This document shows, piece by piece, positions 1-6,037 of a stretch of DNA of 6,959 nucleotides. Where the stretch lies: contig JAGRHI010000210.1 in NCBI GenBank assembly GCA_020445045.1, forward strand, positions 1 to 6,959, in the 5' to 3' direction. The position numbers and the translations under genes were made by a program. This stretch comes from Candidatus Competibacteraceae bacterium (GTDB lineage Bacteria; Pseudomonadota; Gammaproteobacteria; Competibacterales; Competibacteraceae). A model generated the notes under the pieces. That model searched no databases. It was not told where the DNA came from and was given only the letters and a program-made list of their open reading frames with translations. Numbering within the stretch: the first letter of the stretch is position 1; each line of letters begins with the position of its first letter.

Positions 1-70
1 GCCTTGTTGGGCCAATGATCACCGGCCTGATCTTGCCCGTCGCCAGAACTGGAAAGTCGGATGAGCGGGT
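1..70. other. Window-edge stretch downstream of fructokinase, no supported feature
   Basis: This stretch lies 3' of the fructokinase stop codon. On the minus strand there is no ATG. A GTG around 16-18 could open a reading frame that runs off the window, but it has no convincing ribosome binding site. A plus-strand frame through it continues antisense into the fructokinase gene and looks like a shadow. I see no clear terminator hairpin. Confidence 0.4.
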
Positions 71-1030
71 CTATTCGCGGCTGTTCAAGAAATCCCTTAC
101 CCGCTCCCGATCCGGCAAGGCCGGAATCGCGCCCCGTTCGGTCGTCGCCAGCGCGCCGACCGCGTTGGCGAAGCGGCACAGCTCGCGCAAACGGGCTTCG
201 TCCTGAATGAGTGTCGAATCGGCGAGCAGTCCTTGCAGCAAGCCGGCCACGAAGCCATCCCCCGCGCCGGTGGCATCGACCGCCTCGACCGTGAAACTCT
301 CGACCATGCCGGTGAAATTCGGAGTGAAGTAGACGCAGCCCGCGCGACCTCGGGTGACCACCATCAACTTCAGGTCCTCATGCCAGAGCGCCTGGCAAGC
401 CGCTTTCAAGTCGCTCAATCCGGTCAGGAACTCGCTTTCGTCATCGCTCAACTTGACGATATGGGCTTTGCTCAGACCCAATAGCAGGCCTTTTCGGGCC
501 GCGTCCGCGTCCGGCCACAGTGGCAAGCGCAGATTGGGATCGTAGGACACTAGTCCCCCGGCCGCGCGGGCCGCATCGACCGCGTATAGCGTGGCACTGC
601 GCGACGGTTCGCCGATCAGGCTGATCGAGCCGAAATGCAGAAGCTTGGCGCGGCCGATCGCGTCCATGTCCACTTCCCGAGGGGTGAACAGCATGTCGGC
701 GCTGGGATGGCGGTAGAACATGAACTCCCGTTCGCCATCCGATCGCAACGAGACGAACGCCAGCGCGGTGCGCGCCTCGCTGGAAAAGCGCAGCGGGCCG
801 ACATCCACCCCGGCCTCGGCCAAGGTATCGGCCAGGAAATGCCCGAAGGCATCATCGCCCACCTTACCCATGAAGGCGCTTTGCACACCGAGCCGGGCGA
901 GTCCGACCGCGACATTACCCGGTGCGCCACCGGGGGCCTTGATAAAAGCCGGCGCGTCGGTCAGGCCGGTACCGGTGACGGTGGGAACGAAATCGATCAG
1001 CAATTCGCCCAGACAGATTGTCTGCGCCAT
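71..1030 (-). CDS. scrK: Fructokinase, PfkB/ribokinase family
   Basis: Predicted cytoplasmic sugar kinase, ATP + fructose to fructose-6-phosphate (EC 2.7.1.4). The protein is 319 residues, normal for the family. Both PfkB signatures are visible: the N-terminal glycine-rich GGAPGN at about residues 34-39, and the C-terminal DATGAGD at about 252-258, whose last Asp is the expected catalytic base. YDPN (about 163-166) and MFYR (about 104-107) are typical of bacterial fructokinases. I chose the ATG at 1030 because GAGGA lies 9-10 nt upstream and the protein then opens with the usual ICLGELLIDF strand. A GTG 14 codons further upstream has no ribosome binding site. It diverges from amylosucrase, whose reaction releases fructose, which supports fructose as substrate. 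The exact sugar is inferred; other PfkB sugar kinases look similar. The symbol is assigned by function. Confidence 0.88.
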   Translation of the reverse strand: MAQTICLGELLIDFVPTVTGTGLTDAPAFIKAPGGAPGNVAVGLARLGVQSAFMGKVGDDAFGHFLADTLAEAGVDVGPLRFSSEARTALAFVSLRSDGEREFMFYRHPSADMLFTPREVDMDAIGRAKLLHFGSISLIGEPSRSATLYAVDAARAAGGLVSYDPNLRLPLWPDADAARKGLLLGLSKAHIVKLSDDESEFLTGLSDLKAACQALWHEDLKLMVVTRGRAGCVYFTPNFTGMVESFTVEAVDATGAGDGFVAGLLQGLLADSTLIQDEARLRELCRFANAVGALATTERGAIPALPDRERVRDFLNSRE

Positions 1031-1165
1031 GTCCGCGGTTCCTCGTCTCGGGAAGAATTTGAGAATGGACACCCACTTGTCTTTACACGCGGCAAAGGGC
1101 GTTTAGTCTCAATAGTGTAGTTCGATATTCCCACTACCATCGCCGCAATCTCACCCGAAGAAAAA
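1031..1165. promoter_or_regulatory. Divergent control region between fructokinase and amylosucrase
   Basis: This 135-bp gap must hold the promoters for both divergent genes. Plus-strand candidates are weak. TTTACA at 1082-1087 matches five of six bases of a -35 box, but the nearest TTTAGT (1102-1107) is only 14 bp away. On the minus strand, TTGAGA followed 19 bp later by TGTAAA is a possible but poorly spaced promoter. The fructokinase ribosome binding site (GAGGA) lies close to its ATG. I see no convincing long palindrome for a LacI-type sucrose or fructose regulator. Function as a control region is inferred from layout, and the boxes are tentative. Confidence 0.5.
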
Positions 1166-3133
1166 ATGATGAACAATCCATCCCTTGTCGATGAAATCGA
1201 TCTGAACAGCCTGTTCGATCGCCTGCTATCCGGTCCCCTGGGCCGGATGGAACCTCTCGAACAGACCCTCTTTCGGATCCGGTTCGATTTGTACATGCCG
1301 GATGTCCTGAGGCCACTGGCGAAGCTGTACGGTGGGCGCCCGGACTTTGCCGCGCATCTCGAAAACCTGCTTGGGATCGTGGCTCGGGCCTACGCCGGCC
1401 GGCCGGAGGAATTGCGCCTGCTCGACCTGCGGCGGGTCAGCGAACCGGACTGGTTCCAACAGCCCGGTATGATCGGTTATGTCGGCTACGTGGACCGTTT
1501 TGCCGGCAACCTGGCGGGCGTAAAGGCAAAGATTCCGTATCTGAAGGAACTTGGGGTCACTTACCTGCACTTGATGCCGCTGCTCGAACCACGCCCCGGG
1601 GCCAATGACGGCGGTTATGCCGTCATGGATTACCGCCAGGTCAATCCCGCCTACGGCACCATGGAGAATTTACGCGAACTGGCGACGGCGCTCCGCCATG
1701 AAAGCATCAGTTTGTGCGTTGATCTGGTGTGCAACCACACCGCGAAGGAGCACGAGTGGGCGCGCAAGGCGGTCGCCGGCGATCCGCTATATCAAGGCTA
1801 TTACCATATGTTTCCCAACCGGGCGATGCCCGATCAATACGAACTGACCCTGCCCGAGGTCTTTCCGGATTTCGCGCCGGGCAATTTCACCTTTTACGAC
1901 CGTTGCCAGCGTTGGGTGTGGACGACGTTCAACGAGTACCAGTGGGACCTGAACTACACCAATCCGGCGGTTTTGGCCGAGATGCTGGATATCATGCTGT
2001 TTCTGGCCAACCAGGGAGTGGAGATCCTGCGCCTGGATGCCGTCGCCTTCATGTGGAAGCGTCTGGGAACGGACTGTCAGAATCAGCCCGAAGCGCATGC
2101 GATTTTGCAGACGTTCCGGGCGCTAACTCGGATCGCCGCCCCTGGCCTGCTGTTCAAGGCCGAGGCCATCGTCTCGCCCGACAAGTTGCTCCCCTATATG
2201 GGGCTGGGCGCGGCCACCAACAAGGAGTGCGAGATCGCCTACCACAACTCGTTCATGGTCCTGCTATGGAGCAGCTTGGCCGAGCGCCGGGTGGTGTTGA
2301 TGACACACGCCTTGCAGAACATGCCGGATACGCCGGTTGGCTGCGCCTGGCTGGTTTACGTCCGTTGCCATGACGACATCGGTTGGGCGGTGCGCGACGA
2401 GGACGCCGCGGCCATTGGCCTGTCCGGTTTCCTGCATCGCGCCTTTCTCAGCGATTTTTACAGCGGCCGTTTTCCCGGCGCCTTCGCCCGGGGCATGACC
2501 TTCCAACATAATCCCAAGACCGGCGACCGGCGGATCAGCGGCACTCTGGCGTCCCTGGCCGGACTGGAAGCGGCGGCCGAGCAACAAAACTGGCGGGAAA
2601 CCGATCTGGCGGTGCGCCGCATCCTGTTGCTGCACGCCATGATTCTTGCCTTCGATGGCATCCCCATGATCTACATGGGCGACGAACTGGGTTTGCTGAA
2701 CGACCACGGCTATTTGGATGACCCGAACCTCGCGGGCGACAATCGGTGGACCCATCGCCCCTTCATGGATTGGCGTCAGGCCGGGCAGCGGCACGACTGG
2801 CAGACACTCACCGCCCGGATTTTCCAGGCCACGTGCAACATGATTCACGTCGCCAAGCGCACCCTGAATCTGCACGCCCAAGCCCGTTGTTACGCTGTCT
2901 GGACGCACAACGAGCAGGTATTCGGGTTGATTCGCGCCAGCGCCCGGGGGCGGCTGCTGGTGCTGGCCAATTTCAGCGAACACGACCAGACGGTTCTCCG
3001 CCACCGGGTCCATGACATGGGATTTACCGGAGAGCTTGTCGACCGTCTGGGAGCGCAGTCGCTCGATAGCTGGTCCGATTTGAAGCTTGAACCCTACCAG
3101 GCACTGTGGTTGGAACAGGTTCCCGAGGACTGA
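1166..3133 (+). CDS. ams: Amylosucrase, GH13 subfamily 4
   Basis: Amylosucrase (EC 2.4.1.4) transfers the glucosyl unit of sucrose to an alpha-1,4-glucan and releases fructose; isomerisation and hydrolysis are known side reactions. The 655 residues match the family length and align closely with the Neisseria polysaccharea enzyme as I recall it. An N-terminal helical domain (about 1-95) is followed by the (beta/alpha)8 barrel with the family-specific B' insertion (about 410-475), and a C-terminal beta domain from about 565. Visible catalytic residues are D148 (DGGYAV), H191 (NHT), R289 and nucleophile D291 (LRLDAVAF), acid/base E333 (FKAEAIV), H402-D403 (HDDIGW) and R527 (NRWTHRP). D148 and R527 form the pocket-closing salt bridge that sets amylosucrase apart. 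There is no signal peptide, so it is cytoplasmic. Two ATG codons adjoin (1166, 1169); the weak GAAG at 1157-1160 is 5 or 8 nt away, so the second may be used. Proline (P230) replaces the Neisseria Arg226. Confidence 0.95.
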   Translation: MMNNPSLVDEIDLNSLFDRLLSGPLGRMEPLEQTLFRIRFDLYMPDVLRPLAKLYGGRPDFAAHLENLLGIVARAYAGRPEELRLLDLRRVSEPDWFQQPGMIGYVGYVDRFAGNLAGVKAKIPYLKELGVTYLHLMPLLEPRPGANDGGYAVMDYRQVNPAYGTMENLRELATALRHESISLCVDLVCNHTAKEHEWARKAVAGDPLYQGYYHMFPNRAMPDQYELTLPEVFPDFAPGNFTFYDRCQRWVWTTFNEYQWDLNYTNPAVLAEMLDIMLFLANQGVEILRLDAVAFMWKRLGTDCQNQPEAHAILQTFRALTRIAAPGLLFKAEAIVSPDKLLPYMGLGAATNKECEIAYHNSFMVLLWSSLAERRVVLMTHALQNMPDTPVGCAWLVYVRCHDDIGWAVRDEDAAAIGLSGFLHRAFLSDFYSGRFPGAFARGMTFQHNPKTGDRRISGTLASLAGLEAAAEQQNWRETDLAVRRILLLHAMILAFDGIPMIYMGDELGLLNDHGYLDDPNLAGDNRWTHRPFMDWRQAGQRHDWQTLTARIFQATCNMIHVAKRTLNLHAQARCYAVWTHNEQVFGLIRASARGRLLVLANFSEHDQTVLRHRVHDMGFTGELVDRLGAQSLDSWSDLKLEPYQALWLEQVPED

Positions 3134-3209
3134 GCCCGCCGTGATTGACGTCCAGGGCGGCATTTTCCATTGTGCGCTATGGTATTACCGTTTTATTACT
3201 ACTATACTT

Positions 3210-3223
3210 TTGTAATATTACAA
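3210..3223. promoter_or_regulatory. Perfect 14-bp palindrome, candidate operator
   Basis: TTGTAATATTACAA reads identically on both strands. It begins 2 bp after the candidate -10 box TATACT, so it would cover the transcription start, the usual place for a repressor operator. The regulator family cannot be named: the AT centre is unlike the central CG typical of many LacI-family sites. An AT-rich region raises the chance of a fortuitous palindrome, but 14 exact bases at this spot is notable. Confidence 0.45.
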
Positions 3224-3246
3224 CATAATTATTCATACTTACAACA
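3218..3246 (+). repeat. Direct repeat TTACAACA, two copies 21 bp apart
   Basis: The octamer TTACAACA occurs at 3218-3225 and 3239-3246. The first copy overlaps the right half of the 14-bp palindrome, so the second may be an extra half-site. Their 21-bp spacing is two turns of B-DNA, which places both on the same helix face. A regulatory role is inferred only. Confidence 0.35.
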
Positions 3247-3264
3247 AAAGCGGGAGAAGACGAC

Positions 3265-4938
3265 ATGAAAAAATCCACTCTAGGCGCCGGCATCGCGTTG
3301 GCATTAGTAGTAGGAACCCCGACTCATGCCGCGGACACGGATGTTTTGTTAAAACGGCTTGAGGAGTTGGAGAAGCGCATGGAGCAAGCGGAAAAACGCG
3401 CTTTCCAGGCGGAAAGCAGGGCTCAGCAGGCCGAGAAGCGTGCCCAGCAGGCCGAGGCGCAGGCCAAGCAGGCCGAGGCGCAGGCTAAACAGGTCGAATC
3501 GCGGACCCTGTTGGGCAAGACTAAAACCAAGCAAGCCGAGATCCAGGCCCAGCAAGCCGAAATCCAGGCCCGACAGGCCGAAATCCAGGCCCGACAGGCC
3601 GAAATCCAGGCTCAGGAAGTGGCCGCTCAGGAAGCGGCAAAAGCCAAGACAGCAACTGGAGGACCGGAGTTTTCCTTCCATGGGTACGCGCGGGCCGGTT
3701 TCCTGACTGACGACACTGGCCATAATGTCAATGGGGTTGGCCCTTATATGACGCCAGCAGGGGCGCTCGGCGGCCCTATTGGACGTCTGGGGGTAGAGCC
3801 AGACAAATATGTGGAAGCAGTCTTCGATAGCAAGATAACCCACGAAAGCGGCGCTTATTCCAAATACCGGTTGATGATCGCCGACGGGGTGCTGACCAAC
3901 AACGACTGGACCGCTGACGACAGTAATTTAAACGTCCGTCAGGTCTATGCGGAACTCGGTAACCTGCAAAGTTTTTCTGGTTCCAGCACTTTCCAGGACG
4001 CGGTGCTATGGGCTGGCAAACGGTTCGATCGTAATAACTTCGACATTCACTTCTTCGATTCGGACATTATCTTTCTGGCCGGTACCGGCGCTGGGATTTA
4101 CGATGTCAAACCGACCGAAAACTGGTCAACCAACCTGACCTTGTACGCGCGTAATTTTGGCACGATCGAGCCCACGAGCGATGAAGTTCAAAGCTATATC
4201 CTGACCAGCAACAACTATGTGGGTCCCTGGCAGGTTATGTTGTCCGGTATGTGGGCCGCCGATAACAGTGAGCGCGAATTCATACCGCTCACCGATGCGG
4301 CGGAAAGTGGCGTCCATCTCATGCTGGGTTATAACCGGCCCAACTTTTACAGCTATTCCCAAGGTTTCTCCAAGACCGGGATTCTCTATGGTTATGGCTT
4401 GGGCGCTCAACCGAAAGTCCTCGGCGGTCAGGGCGATCTGACCAAGGATGCTCAAACTGTGCGGTTTTACACGTTTGGGGTGACGCCGATTAACGATAAC
4501 TGGCGTATTGCGCCAGCCTTGATGGCTCAACACAGTCAAGACTACTTCTACAAGGGGGATGAGTATACCTGGGTGTCTCTCAACCTGCGCCTCGAACAGC
4601 CCATCACTCAGAATTTCATGATGGCTTATGAGGCCACCTATCAATACCAGGATCTCGACACGGGCCCCAACACACCTCAACTCGAGCCCGATGTCAAGAC
4701 CAAAGCCAGCGGTAACTTCTATAAGTTTACCCTGGCGCCAACCTTCAATCTCGATACCGGTGGCGGCTTCTTTCAGCGCCCGGCGCTGCGTGGCCTCATT
4801 TCCTATCTCACTTGGGATAAGGATCTGAACGACTTTAATTATGGTCAACCCATATCGGAACCCAATACCTTTGCTCTAACCGGTTGGACCGGGACGGATC
4901 ACTGGCTATTCGGATTACAGATGGAAACCTGGTTCTAA
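3265..4938 (+). CDS. scrY: ScrY-type sucrose porin of the LamB/maltoporin family
   Basis: Outer-membrane trimeric beta-barrel porin for sucrose diffusion. Residues 1-22 form a Sec signal peptide with cleavage expected after THA. Residues about 25-128 form a periplasmic coiled coil, and the 18-strand barrel starts near FHGYAR (138-143) and ends METWF with the C-terminal Phe needed for assembly. The barrel matches enterobacterial ScrY as I recall it almost motif for motif (MTPAG, GRLG, NDWTA, LNVRQ, WAGKRFDR, FLAGTG). In the constriction loop, N258, D267 and F270 align with ScrY Asn192, Asp201 and Phe204, which distinguish sucrose from maltose pores (LamB Arg109, Tyr118, Asp121). At 557 residues it exceeds the roughly 505 of ScrY, mainly through the longer coiled coil. 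GGAGA lies 7 nt before the ATG. The amylosucrase and fructokinase nearby support sucrose as ligand. It lacks any PTS partner in the window. Confidence 0.93.
   Translation: MKKSTLGAGIALALVVGTPTHAADTDVLLKRLEELEKRMEQAEKRAFQAESRAQQAEKRAQQAEAQAKQAEAQAKQVESRTLLGKTKTKQAEIQAQQAEIQARQAEIQARQAEIQAQEVAAQEAAKAKTATGGPEFSFHGYARAGFLTDDTGHNVNGVGPYMTPAGALGGPIGRLGVEPDKYVEAVFDSKITHESGAYSKYRLMIADGVLTNNDWTADDSNLNVRQVYAELGNLQSFSGSSTFQDAVLWAGKRFDRNNFDIHFFDSDIIFLAGTGAGIYDVKPTENWSTNLTLYARNFGTIEPTSDEVQSYILTSNNYVGPWQVMLSGMWAADNSEREFIPLTDAAESGVHLMLGYNRPNFYSYSQGFSKTGILYGYGLGAQPKVLGGQGDLTKDAQTVRFYTFGVTPINDNWRIAPALMAQHSQDYFYKGDEYTWVSLNLRLEQPITQNFMMAYEATYQYQDLDTGPNTPQLEPDVKTKASGNFYKFTLAPTFNLDTGGGFFQRPALRGLISYLTWDKDLNDFNYGQPISEPNTFALTGWTGTDHWLFGLQMETWF
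3430..3618 (+). repeat. 21-bp tandem repeats encoding alanine-cored heptads of the porin coiled coil
   Basis: Seven recognisable 21-bp units, each one heptad, lie in frame. Three (3430-3450, 3451-3471, 3472-3492) encode AEKRAQQ/AEAQAKQ-like heptads. Four (3535-3555, 3556-3576, 3577-3597, 3598-3618) encode AEIQA-type heptads. The middle two of the second set are identical at DNA level. Two degenerate units (3493-3534) separate the sets while keeping the 21-bp phase. Alanine occupies nearly all a and d positions, giving an Ala-core coiled coil. The near-identity of units suggests recent duplication and possible length variation. Confidence 0.8.
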
Positions 4939-4960
4939 ACCGAGCGACGAGGGTAAGACG

Positions 4961-5347
4961 ATGAAGCAATTGACCACCGTGTTGATGGCGGCTGCCCTGG
5001 GCGCGGCCTTGGGCGGTTGTGCGTCCGCCATGCAGCAGACCGCCAGCCAACAAGAAGAACTGTTGACGGCTGCCGGTTTCAGCATGAAACCCGCCAATAC
5101 CCCTGGAAAGATGTCGCGCTTGAGAAAGTTGCCGCTCTACGAAGTGGGAATGCGAAAAAAGGGCGAGCAGCCAATCTACTACTATGCCGACCCGAATTAT
5201 TGCCAGTGCATTTATCTTGGCAATGAGTCCAATTATCAGGCCTATCGTCAGCTCCTCATCGAGCGCAACCTGCGAATGGGACCGGTTGCGGTGACGCCGT
5301 CGGACATGGAGGCCGAAGAAGAATGGAGTGTGTTGGGTTCGCGCTAG
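4961..5347 (+). CDS. Small putative outer-membrane lipoprotein, function unknown
   Basis: The product has 128 residues. Residues 1-19 form a lipoprotein signal with a basic start, a hydrophobic core and lipobox LGGC, so Cys20 would be lipidated. Ala and Ser follow the Cys, with no Asp at +2, which predicts outer-membrane sorting. The mature part has a core around residues 66-98 with YYYADP (73-78), a C-x-C pair (Cys81, Cys83) and IYLG (84-87). I loosely recall small proteobacterial proteins with this Tyr-rich/CxC pattern, but no function. The acidic tail (EAEEEW) ends near the C-terminus. GACGAGGG lies about 7 nt before the ATG and the gap to the porin is 22 bp, so the two are probably cotranscribed. 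A role as porin partner, or in the cell envelope, is only an inference from that position. Confidence 0.8.
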   Translation: MKQLTTVLMAAALGAALGGCASAMQQTASQQEELLTAAGFSMKPANTPGKMSRLRKLPLYEVGMRKKGEQPIYYYADPNYCQCIYLGNESNYQAYRQLLIERNLRMGPVAVTPSDMEAEEEWSVLGSR

Positions 5348-5384
5348 TCGGTGCTCCCGATCGCGCGCCCAGGGCTGCCGCTGA

Positions 5385-5423
5385 CACAACGGCCCCTCCC
5401 TTTGGTGGAGGAGGGCCGTTGTG
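5385..5423. terminator. GC-rich hairpin between convergent genes, probable bidirectional terminator
   Basis: The arms CACAACGGCCC (5385-5395) and GGGCCGTTGTG (5413-5423) pair perfectly over 11 bp. CTCC (5396-5399) with GGAG (5407-5410) extends the stem past a 2-nt bulge, leaving a 7-nt loop. It sits between the lipoprotein stop (5347) and the GNAT stop (5468), which are convergent, so it may end both transcripts. Neither side has a T-run, so it is not a classic intrinsic terminator; it may act with Rho or as a 3'-end RNA stabiliser. Confidence 0.7.
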
Positions 5424-5467
5424 GGCGGAGGACCGGGGAAATTCAATGCTGGTGACGAAAAATTCGA

Positions 5468-6037
5468 TTAGAGCGTGATCTCGGCGGCGGCGACGCCGGC
5501 GTTGACCTGTGGTGGCCCGAACCCGGCCCTGGCCAGCAGCGTGGCCATGGCGGGGTTGTCCTGGAGAAACAGCGCGACCAGGTGTCGGAGTCCCCGCGCC
5601 CGTGCCGCTTCGACCAGCAGACCCAACAGTCCGCTCGCCAGTCCGGCGCGTCGCCACGTCGGATTTACCACGAAAGCGATTTCCGCCGATTCCTGATCGG
5701 GCACGCCCTCATAGCGGGCGATACCGACCGCCCGGCCGCCTTCGGCGAAGGCCACCAGCGCCAGCCGCCATTGATAATCGACATGGGTGAATGAATGCAG
5801 GCGTCGGGCATCCAGTTTGGGTTGCGGCGTGAAGAAGCGTTGATAAAGCGTTTCGGGATCGGCCTCGCGCCACTCGCGTTCGAAAGCCAGCTCATCGGCG
5901 GGGATGACCGGCCGGACGAATACCGGCCGGCCGTCCCGCAAGCTCAGGATCCGTTCGAGTTCGGTCGGATATCCCGGGGGACGGGCAGCGGCGGGAGACT
6001 GACCGAACCGGGCGGGCGTTTCCCGCTGTTCATTCAT
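5468..6037 (-). CDS. Stand-alone GNAT acetyltransferase, related to the Pat/YfiQ C-terminal domain
   Basis: This 189-residue protein should transfer an acetyl group from acetyl-CoA, probably to a protein lysine or small amine. The order RPVIPADE (42-49), LYQRFF (64-69), FTHVDY (83-88), GIARY (105-109), then motif A VVNPTWRRAGLAS (123-135) with the RxxGxA-type acetyl-CoA loop, and NPAM...AGF (161-173) resembles the GNAT domain of Pat/YfiQ. The acyl-CoA-synthetase-like part of Pat is absent, so it may be a free-standing enzyme without that regulatory domain. The start is the ATG at 6037, which overlaps the upstream TGA as ATGA. A longer frame reaching 6316 lies inside the upstream gene and has non-protein-like, Arg/Ser-rich sequence. 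A GGGA about 10 nt upstream, inside the upstream gene, may serve as ribosome binding site. The substrate is unknown. Confidence 0.85.
   Translation of the reverse strand: MNEQRETPARFGQSPAAARPPGYPTELERILSLRDGRPVFVRPVIPADELAFEREWREADPETLYQRFFTPQPKLDARRLHSFTHVDYQWRLALVAFAEGGRAVGIARYEGVPDQESAEIAFVVNPTWRRAGLASGLLGLLVEAARARGLRHLVALFLQDNPAMATLLARAGFGPPQVNAGVAAAEITL

Larger units (their letters stand above)
3134..3264 (+). promoter_or_regulatory. scrYp: AT-rich promoter and leader of the sucrose porin
   Basis: This 131-bp gap turns sharply AT-rich from about 3178, unlike the GC-rich genes around it. The best -10 candidate is TATACT at 3203-3208. No good -35 sits at 16-18 bp, which hints at an activator-dependent or weak promoter. 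The ribosome binding site GGAGA at 3253-3257 is 7 nt before the porin ATG. A weak CCGCC/GGCGG pairing (3136-3140 with 3156-3160) followed by TTTT could end amylosucrase transcription, but it is marginal. The region suggests the porin has its own promoter and is not only read through from amylosucrase. Confidence 0.55.

Noticed and set aside
1031..1072. GTG start extending fructokinase by 14 residues
   Set aside because: No ribosome binding site precedes it, whereas GAGGA sits well placed before the ATG at 1030, and the family normally begins at that point.
635..1120. 161-codon plus-strand frame across the fructokinase gene
   Set aside because: It is antisense to a well-supported kinase with both PfkB signatures and shows no recognisable domain.
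3136..3168. Terminator after amylosucrase
   Set aside because: Only a 5-bp GC stem with a 15-nt loop and four T residues; too weak to list as a feature.
3430..3618. CRISPR-like array from regularly spaced repeats
   Set aside because: The units are contiguous 21-bp coding heptads with no unique spacers; they encode a coiled coil in frame.
3349..3843. 164-codon antisense frame under the porin coiled coil
   Set aside because: Its Leu/Gly/Phe repeats simply mirror the 21-bp repeats of the sense gene, with no start signal of its own.
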